Source: Hymenopellis radicata (Eukaryota > Basidiomycota > Agaricomycetes > Agaricales > Physalacriaceae). Taken from it: DNA of 15,148 nt. The translations under genes and the position numbers were made by a program. Numbering within the stretch: position 1 is the stretch's first letter; the number at the start of each line of letters is the position of its first letter. Shown here one piece after another: positions 8,373-15,148 of the stretch. The DNA is taken from positions 1-15,148 of the forward strand of contig JADNRX010001064.1 in the NCBI GenBank assembly GCA_015501595.1. Direction: 5' to 3'. The notes under the pieces were generated by a model. That model saw nothing but the letters and a program-made list of their open reading frames with translations. It was not told where the DNA came from and did not search any database.

Positions 8373-8480
8373 CCAATTCGAGAATAAAGCCCGAGTCGCA
8401 CGAGATCCAGATCTCCATCGGCGGCGCAGTATATCCGAAAGTGACTCGAGTGGCGGCGGTAAGCCCATGCGGGTGGGAAA
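8373..8480 (-). CDS. Diverged exon with W-I-S-C-D-S-G motif
   Basis: Between a CTGAG acceptor (ending at 8481) and a GTAAGT donor at 8372, one frame reads VSHPHGLTAATRVTF and then GYTAPPMEIWISCDSGF. SH..G[LV] and W-x-C-D-x-G-[FY] align with ASHSSGV ... WLCDDG in the exon at 5133-5040, across the 3.2 kb separating them. The downstream intron is 8372-8316 (57 bp, ending CACAG). After that splice the frame meets a stop at once. A competing frame across the same bases is also open, so the choice rests on the similarity to the other exons. Confidence 0.3.
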
Positions 8481-8660
8481 CTCAGCCAATACGAGAATAG
8501 CCGCGGGAAAAGAATGCGCACTTCGCCCTGCAGGATTTCGGGATTTTGAGGGAGAAATGTGTCGTTATAAAGGACTGTGTCGCACGACTCACGATGCCCT
8601 AGGGCAGGTCTAGGTCAGAACTGTTAGTGATAGAATGAGGATACAAGATCCAAAACGAAC

Positions 8661-8789
8661 CTTTTCCTCTCAGATGAGAAGCCGCTCCGGCGAGGAGAAC
8701 AGACGGTAGTCGAATATCACCAATTGTTCGCCAGAAGTCAGGGCATCGGGCTTGAACCACGCGAAGGAGTCCATACGTCCTAAAGGCTG
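8661..8789 (-). pseudogene. Array unit exon with in-frame stop before the donor
   Basis: The best frame runs from an ATG near 8779 through MDSFAWFKPDALTSGEQL and VIFDYRLFSSPERLL. It then meets TGA about 12 nt before the GTTCGT donor at 8660. It aligns without gaps to the exon ending at 9198 (ACPDSEIRGNRILQFERRL, then LSSPDRLFF), where the frame passes the donor. The stop suggests decay of this unit, or a terminal exon in which the apparent donor is unused. No family is recognised. Confidence 0.3.
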
Positions 8790-9197
8790 CGAAGCGGCGA
8801 TTTGATTCCTGGCGCGTCGTCAGGTTCAAAAGCCATCAAATCCAAAGCGTGGACCTACCGAATTTGATGGTAAGATGATGCTGTACCCTGGTGAAATTCA
8901 CGTCAGAAATACCCGCGAAATGAACCCAGAATACTCACTTTTTCCCGAAAAAAAGCCGGGCCGGCGAGGCCACATCACGCCGTAGACGTTCAACAGCCTG
9001 TAGTCCGAAAGCAGAAGTCTTGAAACTGGCGGGTACAAAGTGTGGCGGCGTTCAAGGACGCGGCGCAGCCGCCTCTTCATCCAGGCATGCATAATGGCGA
9101 TCGCTAAAGGAATCCCATTAGATCTACGCCCGAAATGAGGTTGATTTGATCTGAAAAGGGTCAAAAATAGTGCTGAAGAATGACGGAAAGCACGCAC

Positions 9198-9303
9198 CTT
9201 TTTCCTGGAAAAAAAGCCGGTCCGGCGAGGACAGCAGACGCCGCTCGAATTGCAGGATCCGGTTTCCCCGAATCTCTGAGTCTGGGCATGCGTGTATTAC
9301 TGA
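9198..9303 (-). CDS. Array unit exon, open through the donor
   Basis: From a CTCAG acceptor at about 9304 the exon reads VIHACPDSEIRGNRILQ and ERRLLSSPDRLFFQEK to the GTGCGT donor at 9197. It then splices over 47 bp to 9150, where the frame continues for about 15 codons (QINLISGVDLMGFL) before TAG. The alignment to the neighbouring unit at 8661-8789 is gap-free at protein level. That favours this frame over two others that are also open. The unit's place in a full transcript is unresolved. Confidence 0.3.
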
Positions 9304-9903
9304 GGCGGCGAAGCCGCCGCCGCCACCGTCGTCGTCGAATAGCTACCTTGAAGATCCAATAGAACGTGGACTGTGGGCGCCACCTTTGCTGAATCAAGAC
9401 GAAATTCACAGCAATAACGCTGAATGACACGTCATAAAGAAACCTCCAAATGAGCTCAAAAGCGCACCTTTTCACTGAACCGAAAGCCTCTGCGGCGAGC
9501 AGATCGACGCTGCTTCAAAGTCGACTTCTCCGTAATTCGTCCAAGTCGCGATTCAAACAGGTCCAGAAGTCGATAATCTGGGCGAGACGTATTTGCGAGA
9601 ACATATAACGCGTGGTTCCTAGGTGGAGTCAGTTTTCCACGTATGAGAAGGTGATGGTTCGGGACGAACCTTGGTCATCACGTGTGATCGACGTGCTCTC
9701 TTCTTTCCGCCCATCATGTTGCGGACGGCTTCTTCCACACCCTGAATTAACCCTCGGGTGCCTTGGGATTTTTAATTCGTCGTCGTTATCGTAAGCCCAT
9801 TTCATCCGCAAGTGCCTGGACGGACTCAGCTTTTCGAATCTAAGTAAGGGGAAACTCTGCAACGCACCTCACTGCCCGTCAACGCTATGCCGCGGCCGTC
9901 GTC

Positions 9904-10300
9904 TCAACTGTCTTGTATTCCTTCGGCGAATTCTGAGCTCGGATCTGGACGAATTGAGGTTATCTCCTCTCCATAACTCGCGCGACAACCCTGCTTTTCT
10001 TCTCGACTACCGCTCTATGCGAACCATGAAGGCTATATGAATTTTCAGCTGGCGAACTGGCTCAAGGCGACGGAAAACTTACCGTGTTCGTCTCCTGTAA
10101 CTTGTGCAAATCCACACCCGGATCTGGACGAATTGAGGGACTCGATACGTTGGGTACCCAACGAGTGTCTGAATGTTCAGCGGGCGAACAGCACCAAGAC
10201 GACAACTAACTCACCGGATACCGCAAGATTCAACCCCGGATCTGGACAAATTGAGCTGGTCTCATCTTGACACCGACTTCGGCGGCGAACCAGGTTGGTA
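9904..10300 (-). CDS. Three-exon 3' end with repeated S-I-[RC]-P-D-P motif (5' end unresolved)
   Basis: Exons 10300-10215, 10168-10083 and 10014-9904 join in one frame to a TGA. The third exon uses the acceptor GCATAG, giving a 68-bp intron; the nearer TATAG acceptor leads to a stop. Each exon carries the same motif in the same frame: SSICPDPGLNL, PSIRPDPGVDL and TSIRPDPSSEF. The first two exons are both 86 nt. The underlying DNA repeats at 10238-10255, 10120-10137 and 9941-9958 are nearly identical. The joined product is polar, with no membrane segment. The opposite strand also reads PDLDEL at each copy, so strand rests on the consistent minus-strand splice sites. Family unknown. Confidence 0.35.
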
Positions 10301-10350
10301 CTACACGGATTTTCAGCGCCGAAACAGCGTGAAGGGCAAGGTAAGCTTAC

Positions 10351-11090
10351 AATTCTCATTGTAGACATACTGAAATCCTGAAAATGCGCCGAGATGACAG
10401 AACTGCAGCAGACGAGCGGGACAAGTTGCTGGTGGGAGACATGATGGCGGGGAGGGTTCAGGAAGGATGACTTGCCGAACGCGCCTGTACTACTCACCCA
10501 AACACGGCATATTTTTTCATTTCCGGACTCTAGACCTTGCGACCCTGTTCGGTGCATCTTGAGTCGCTTTGAGTCGCTTCCTATCGCAAGCTTTGGTCAA
10601 TTTTACTGTCCGCTGTATTCATGCAATTGTAGTTGGTTTTCCGAATCGACCGACACCAAGAACACCACAGCAGTACCTTGCTATCCTAGGTACAAAGGTA
10701 AAAGTACCTCTGTTCCCGGAATAGTAAGGTACGTAAGGTAGTTCCCTGCATGTTTCCGAATATTGCAATGACGGAGGATGGAATTTCTTTGAGATGTGTT
10801 GAGGAGTGACGAAAGCAGTAAACCATGTTGAGTATATGCATGGAAAGCTGAAAATCACTGCTATTGACTGGTACAGCGGAGAAGTTAAACGGAGAGAAGA
10901 AGTGTGGCGCAGTGCGGCATGCCAAGTCCGAACTCGAAGTCGTATGTCAGCCAGTCCGATTCGGTCTCGCAGCCGGTTGTCAATCACGTCACGGGAAATG
11001 GGCATCCAGAGGGTATATAAACCGTCTGAACAGAGCCAGAGCCATATCTCATCCTTTCCCTCCCACTTGTCTGATGGTGTAGTAAGTTCT
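10351..11090. other. Unresolved region with another W-L-C-S-D-G stretch
   Basis: On the minus strand near 11070-10940 the frame reads DEIWLWLCSDGLYTLWMPIS, reminiscent of the W-x-C-x-x-G exons elsewhere, inside a 195-codon open frame (11206-10619). On the plus strand the same bases form a strong TATA-like GGGTATATAAACC at 11011-11023. Around 10672-10740 short inverted and direct copies of ggtac and aaggta cluster. No complete gene could be assembled. Confidence 0.3.
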
Positions 11091-11128
11091 AGATTAGGGT
11101 TAGGAACTAACACTCGCTTTATAAATGT

Positions 11129-11207
11129 CATGCCGCCCGGAACCCTTGGACTAACCTTCCACCACCGGGTCGGCCGCGGGGTCCTTGGGGATAGAAAGGG
11201 CGGCATG
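11129..11207. repeat. Inverted repeat, 10-bp arms
   Basis: catgccgccc at 11129-11138 is the exact reverse complement of gggcggcatg at 11198-11207, with a 59-nt GC-rich spacer. It lies close to the stronger hairpin at 11293-11345 and may belong to the same small repetitive element. Confidence 0.5.
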
Positions 11208-11292
11208 TTAGACGTCCCACATGGTGGTCCGCCGTCTTCGGACGTTCGCGCAAAGTCCTCCTCTCGAGGCCATCGGTCTAATCAACCGGTGA

Positions 11293-11345
11293 GAGCCAAG
11301 AGGATCCCCGAGCCAGAGGGTTGGCTCGGGGATTCTTTTCGGCTC
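11293..11345. repeat. Strong hairpin: 12-bp perfect core stem, extended to about 23 bp
   Basis: atccccgagcca (11304-11315) and tggctcggggat (11322-11333) form a perfect 12-bp stem with a 6-nt loop. Pairing continues outwards through G-T, G-C, A-T, G-T, A-T, A-T. After one bulged C it resumes with GAGCC (11293-11297) against GGCTC (11341-11345). It does not look like a bacterial-type terminator in this context. A folded remnant of a MITE-like element or a small structured RNA are possibilities. Confidence 0.6.
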
Positions 11346-11675
11346 ATTGGGGCCCGTCAGGCCGGATCCGTCACGCCCGTACGATGTCTGATTTTGTGGA
11401 CTTGCGTTCATGAAAATCACTGTTTTCGTACCCCCCACCCTACGTGATTTTTTCAACTTTTTATTTACAAGATTTTAGGTTCCAACTTTTGTTCGTAGAC
11501 GATCCCAGCAATGTATTTTACTCTTAGAATGCAATCTGTGAAGCCGTACACCCTACGAAAGCGAATAGACTTAAACTCGAGTGAATAGCACGGCGCACTG
11601 CAAGTCAGCACAGCCACACTGGCGTTGAGTCCCAATCAGGCAGCTCTTATCTCCCATCCATCGCTCGCGCACCGA
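11346..11675. other. Gene-free spacer before the minisatellite
   Basis: About 330 nt with an AT-rich patch (gattttttcaactttttatttacaagatttt, 11448 onward) and no exon, promoter or RNA gene that can be supported. Confidence 0.5.
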
Positions 11676-12120
11676 CCCCAGAGGAGCACTCTCACGAAGA
11701 CGTCTCCCGCGAAGACGACTCGCTAGCACAGAGGAGACGCTCCCGCGAAGATGTCAGGACGACGCGCCAAGACGCACCCGAGAAGATGACCCGCGTGAAG
11801 ACGCGCCCCAGAGGAGACGCACCCGGGAAGAAGCACCCCAGAGGAGCAGTCCGCGAAGAAGCACCCAGAGGAGACGCAGCACCGCCAGCAGTCCCGACGA
11901 AGAGCCACACCCGAAGAGCACCCAGAAGAGACGCCCCGCAGACAAGACGCATCCCAGAGGAGACGTACCCGGGAAGATCACCTCAGCGACAGAGGAGCAG
12001 ACGAGTCCCACGAAGATGTCGCGCCAGCAGAGAGGAGACGCGCCCAGCGAAGATCGCTCGGAGACGCACCCGGGAAGGCACGAGCAGCGTTTGTGGGCAA
12101 GGGAAGATGCAGCCCAGAGG
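11676..12120. repeat. Degenerate GA-rich minisatellite (about 11 irregular units)
   Basis: Units of about 22-40 nt recur, built from agaggagacg, cacccgggaagat and gcgaagacg blocks. Examples start near 11681, 11731, 11811, 11840, 11868, 11925, 11956, 11991, 12029, 12059 and 12116. Several frames on both strands stay open because the strand is T-poor, giving Arg/Pro-rich or Ser/Leu-rich translations with no sign of selection. The right part is shared with 1-145, so the array sits at, or spans, the left edge of the duplicated segment. Confidence 0.75.
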
Positions 12121-12232
12121 AGCGCCGATTAACAGCCAAGGGTGCGTGTTTTGCGCCATGCTACGAGATGTACGGCTCATCCGTGCGCTGTGGAAGACAC
12201 TCGGAAAGCGATGTCTGTAACTCCCATCAACA

Positions 12233-12239
12233 TTATAAG
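12233..12239 (+). promoter_or_regulatory. TATA-like element and CT-rich block upstream of gene X, copy B only
   Basis: ttataag at 12233-12239 is followed by a CT-rich run (ctttctttcatttct) just before the start codon at 12272. Copy A has only cctcgta in the equivalent place (about 257-263), so this potential core promoter is present in one copy and missing from the other. Confidence 0.4.
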
Positions 12240-12271
12240 CCTTTCTTTCATTTCTACGTGGACAACTTTCG

Positions 12272-13734
12272 ATGAGCCTTGATCAGAATCTATTCACGCT
12301 CATCGTCACTCCCAGCAAGGACGACCCAAATGTCATCGATCTTGTCGACCCTAATGGCGTTGTACATTATCGAAAGCAGCGCATAACAGTCGCCCCTTTG
12401 TACACGATTGAAATCTACGGTGAGTAATTCCATGCTCGACCTACACTTTTCACGAATATGCGCCCAGACTTTATGTCTGAATCACTACTGGTGACCGCCA
12501 CAGCGCCCAGTCCAACGAGCAAGACAAAGATTCTTGAGCTATGCAATCCTTCCTCTACTGTGGAACTCAAATACACGGGCACTCTATCTTTCCGTTGGGG
12601 CTTCAAGTGGGAGGAGTGAGTACCCTCCTTCGTCTCAACGCGTCGTCAAACGTTGATCACGCTAAAAGCCACGATTTCGAATGAAGCGAGAAGAATGCTA
12701 CATGATCGCAAACCAGATCCACCTGTCCTTGTCGCGCTCACGAAAGAGCCGGCAGGACGACTCAAGACGAGCACTGTCCAAATCCTCGACTATAATCTAA
12801 ACCGGTACGTCCTCAGAGCTAACACGTTTGAACGGCCAACTCAAGACCGTGTATCCCAGATTTGATATCGAAGATAGAAAAGGCTTGGAAATCGTCATCC
12901 TCACCGCCTCCTCACATTCCAAGATGCCAACGAAGCCCACCACTCGACTCCCAAAGACGAGAGCCCAACACCGATCCTTGGCGCCCGTAAAACTCCCAAA
13001 GACACTCCGACGCCTCCGCCTCTGCCACCCCCCAGGCCGCCCGCCAAGACCGGCGTAGACCGCATTGCTGAACTGCAGGCGCTCAGAGGGGAGTTCAACG
13101 AGGTGACAGTAGAGCAAGAAGGCGAAGTCGCGGACTATGCCCAGTATTGCTGGAATCTCCTCCAGGACGATGCCATGCTCTTCGTCACCGTACGCTCAGA
13201 TTCCGCGGAAGACGTGCCCAAGGTGCTGCAGACTGTCGAGGAGACAAAGCGCATCCGCCATAAAGCGGGCTTGGATAACGATCTGCACCAATATGTGTTG
13301 CACGACACGCTTCCGTCCAAAGGCCCGCGACGGATAAACCTCGACAACGAGGAAAAGTACGCGACGCCAAAGAGCCTCGTCGTTCACTTGAGCAAGATCC
13401 CGATGCCTGAACTGCAGCCTACCTCTCCGATACCTCCCTCTCCTCCCACGAAAGAGGATAAAAAGAAAGCAAAGGTACTGAGCCCTTCTTTGGTTTTCCT
13501 GTTCAATGCTCACATCTTCAGGTAAAAAGATCGCGCGTAACAGCGATCCGAGGATCCATTCGCATCAACTGCATCCTAATCAGCCGTCACCGTCCCCATC
13601 GCAGTTGGGCAATCCCTCGATATATGTTGCCCCGCCCCCTGCCAAGACCAAGGGCGGAGAGCTCGCCGACGCCCGAGGTGCCACCAAGGCCGGTGTCCGT
13701 GGTGGCGGGGATTTTTGACAAGCTGAGGAAGTGA
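12272..13734 (+). pseudogene. Gene X, copy B: frameshifted in this sequence (possible base-call errors)
   Basis: Same exon layout as copy A. Exon 1 is 12272-12419, exon 2 is 12468-12615 and exon 3 starts at 12669, all with conserved splice sites. Compared with A it lacks one G near 12683, which creates an immediate TGA at 12682-12684. It also lacks one C near 12706, one C near 12908 and one G near 13470, and one G and one A near 13652-13660. The deletions I could align are each a shortening of a run of identical bases. Substitutions in exon 4 are mainly synonymous, so the protein was under constraint after duplication. The gene is therefore either recently inactivated or intact with homopolymer errors in the assembly. 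Domain content would match copy A. Confidence 0.75.
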
Positions 13735-14281
13735 GAGGGGAGGTTCGACGGCCCCGTTGAGAAATGGACTCTATGGAAAAATCTGTACAATATGTATTTG
13801 TTGTCGAATATTTCGATAACCGACCGAGTGGAATTGCCTCGTCGGCGGGGATTGTGAATATGGGTAGACAGCGCTCTTCCCGGAAATGCTGCGATGTGAT
13901 TGGATTATCTTGAGGCAATCAGAAAGCTCTCAATGATCAAGTTGACTTGATTGAAATTCTCCATGGTGCGCCTGTCACCTATCTCTATTCGTGATAGATA
14001 GACTCGGAAATGAATGTTGTCTCTTTTCGAGGGCGCATCAAATGGAGAATCAGTGAATAGACAACCAGATTCGAACTCGATGATGAGACGGTAATCTTGC
14101 CACCGAGAATGGCCCGTGAGTTTTTCTCGAAAGACGCTTATCAACCGTTGAGTGCAAGGAACGGCCAGCAGGCGGAGAGAACAGTGATAGAATTGCAATG
14201 ATGAAATCAAAGGTGGAAGACAATTTATTTTAAACGCGACTCGTCATCATGACTTGGAAGGCTAAAAGTTCGATACATATG
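13735..14281. other. Convergent intergenic region X-Y, copy B
   Basis: Counterpart of 1737-2308 with many indels: A carries a block (gactttcacatcagtctt, about 1941-1958) missing here. No frame is conserved between the copies, which argues against a gene. Confidence 0.55.
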
Positions 14282-14568
14282 TCAGTGTGATGGACAGAAC
14301 ACCTCCGTCGCCTCCAGAAGGCATTGCCATTCAACGGCACGTCTCCACGCCTCTGCCAAATCCCCGTCTGCGTCTTCAAACCGATACGTCTTCCACGGAT
14401 CCAAGTCTAACGCCCTTATTGAGTATTAAGGAATAGTCTATGATGCGATATATACTTACCCTCGTCTTCAAGCGCGTCAAGTCCATCTGTCCGGTCATGA
14501 CCGGGGTAGAAGAACGCGATATTAGACGTGGTATGTTTGTCGCATTGACCCTCTGTCGATGTAGACAT
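14282..14568 (-). CDS. Gene Y, copy B: small hypothetical acidic protein, two exons
   Basis: Exon 1 (14568-14460) and exon 2 (14406-14282) join over a 53-bp intron (GTAAGT ... GTTAG) to encode 77 aa. Compared with copy A it lacks one serine codon in the C-terminal part and has a few substitutions around the exon 1 end (ALEDE in place of ALEVE). The intron is 8 nt longer than in A and contains an in-frame stop, so the protein requires splicing. The TATA-like CTTATAAG at 14658-14665 is conserved. Function and family are unknown, as for copy A. Confidence 0.7.
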
Positions 14569-15035
14569 GATGATGGAAGATTTATCGGAGTCGACTAAGC
14601 ACCGAAGGACTCGGAGGTGGGACAAGAGGTTGCGGCGAGGGAGACCGCGATGGCATGCTTATAAGTACTTTCGACAGGGAAAGAAGTCCTATTATTACTC
14701 GAGGTCTGCAGTGCGCATTAGCTGTTAAGAGGCTGAGTCTGTGACATGTGGGTGGTGCGAGGGGCTGTGCAAAGAAAGTGTAGCAGATAATAGATTGTGG
14801 TATACGACATCCTGAGAATCTTGAAGGAGAAAGAAAATTAGTCCGAAAAGTGTGTTCTTCACCTTCAGACGCGTCGCAATGGGGTCGCTATGGAAGTCAC
14901 TAGTCAAGCCAGTCAAGAGCAATCAGGTTCAAGGCTGGAATAGTCTTTCTCACGAGGCACCGCCACCGGGCGAACTGTTCGTTCTCTTGTTCCACCTTCA
15001 TGTTAGAGCGCTGCTCATACGGCAGTACATTCTAT

Positions 15036-15148
15036 TTATTCTTCATCAAGTCCAAATAGTTGATCTACTAGTGAATCACCAGTCGCTGATGGCTGCCATC
15101 CTTGGGGCCCCTGCAACTCTGACGCTGGTTTCTCCTCCTCCGCGGCGC
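15036..15148 (-). CDS. Gene Z, copy B: 3' end only, cut by window edge
   Basis: The last 113 nt of the window are identical to 3061-3173 and encode the C-terminal 37 codons of gene Z through the stop, ending QLFGLDEE. Whether the rest of Z is present beyond the window cannot be known. If it is, Z is duplicated too; if not, the duplication breaks inside Z and this is a fragment. Confidence 0.6.
   Translation of the reverse strand, partial: AAEEEKPASELQGPQGWQPSATGDSLVDQLFGLDEE

Larger units (their letters stand above)
8610..10350 (-). repeat. Array of nine intron/exon units, diverged tandem copies
   Basis: Nine minus-strand introns of 46-52 bp follow one another: 8660-8610, 8938-8888, 9197-9151, 9467-9420, 9669-9619, 9867-9816, 10082-10033, 10214-10169 and 10350-10301. 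Their donors are GTTCGT, GTGAGT, GTGCGT, GTGCGC, GTTCGT, GTGCGT, GTAAGT, GTGAGT and GTAAGC. Each has a CTGAC-, TTGAC-, ATGAC-, CTGAG- or CTGAA-type branch motif about 6-17 nt before AG. In the four lower units, spaced 263-275 nt, the exon end before the donor shares CCTCGCCGG...CGGC and GAAAA. They can be read as [FI]..RL.SSP[DE]RL. The three upper units share ggatctggac[ga]aattgag. Confidence 0.6.
11960..15148. repeat. Segmental duplication, copy B (right, truncated by window edge)
   Basis: Direct-orientation partner of 1-3173, with the same gene order and orientation. It differs by substitutions, small indels and a roughly 20-nt length difference just upstream of gene X. If the arrangement is tandem, the repeat period is about 11.96 kb. 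It could equally be two dispersed copies about 8.8 kb apart, because neither outer boundary is in view. Confidence 0.95.

Noticed and set aside
7875..8489. 204-codon minus-strand open frame read as one exon
   Set aside because: It crosses two good introns (8372-8316 and 8052-7994), and in part a different frame matches the related exon at 5040-5133 better.
11011..11023. GGGTATATAAACC as a plus-strand promoter
   Set aside because: The motif is strong, but no plausible downstream start codon and exon follows within several hundred bases, and the same bases encode a W-L-C-S-D-G stretch on the minus strand.
10806..11447. 213-codon plus-strand open frame
   Set aside because: No domain, part of it runs through the hairpin, and the opposite strand gives similar residues there because of the palindrome. 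Composition explains its length.
11692..12220. Long open frames on both strands within the GA-rich repeat
   Set aside because: They follow from the T-poor, repetitive composition; their translations are Arg/Pro or Ser/Leu low-complexity, and indels between the two copies of the region shift the frames.
1..15148. LTR retrotransposon with the two 3.2-kb copies as LTRs
   Set aside because: The copies carry spliced host-type genes, and the interior has no recognisable gag, protease, reverse transcriptase or integrase motif.

Overview
The window looks like genomic DNA from a filamentous fungus, most likely a basidiomycete of the Agaricomycete type. Genes are broken by many introns of about 40-60 bp with GTRNGT donors, CTRAY-like branch points and YAG acceptors. 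Leaders are CT-rich, and there are no operons or Shine-Dalgarno sites. No tRNA, rRNA, CRISPR array or recognisable transposase or reverse transcriptase was seen. All family statements come from reading the sequence, without any database search.

Layout. (1) Positions 1-3173 and 11960-15148 are two copies, A and B, of one segment in direct orientation. Both are cut by the window ends, so the true repeat is longer. Each copy carries the edge of a degenerate GA-rich minisatellite, a five-exon plus-strand gene X, a small two-exon minus-strand gene Y, and the 3' end of a minus-strand gene Z. Gene X is a probable tubby/LURP-one-like protein with a proline-rich tail. It is intact in A (421 aa) but carries several 1-nt deletions in B. 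Y is intact in both copies. Z is complete only next to A.

(2) The unique interior, 3174-11959, is hard to annotate because no exon is long. On the minus strand it shows a dense series of fungal-type introns separating exons of roughly 12-200 nt. At 3811-4662 eight such exons join in frame and encode the same cysteine-containing cassette twice, ending in a stop. Between 8610 and 10350 nine successive introns share the same donor/branch/acceptor layout, and the intervening exons are diverged copies of one another. Other exons with a W-[LI]-x-C motif lie near 5.1, 8.0, 8.4 and 11.0 kb. I do not recognise the family. The region may hold one or more intron-rich secreted-protein genes expanded by internal tandem duplication, several of them decayed.

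(3) From 6.75 to 7.9 kb and from 10.4 to 11.65 kb little can be assigned. The second stretch holds a strong hairpin and a TATA-like motif. From about 11.67 kb the GA-rich minisatellite leads into copy B.

The best evidence that X and Y are real is the A/B comparison. In X exon 4 the differences are mostly synonymous. In Y the exons differ only by a 3-nt deletion and a few substitutions, while the intron differs by 8 nt.
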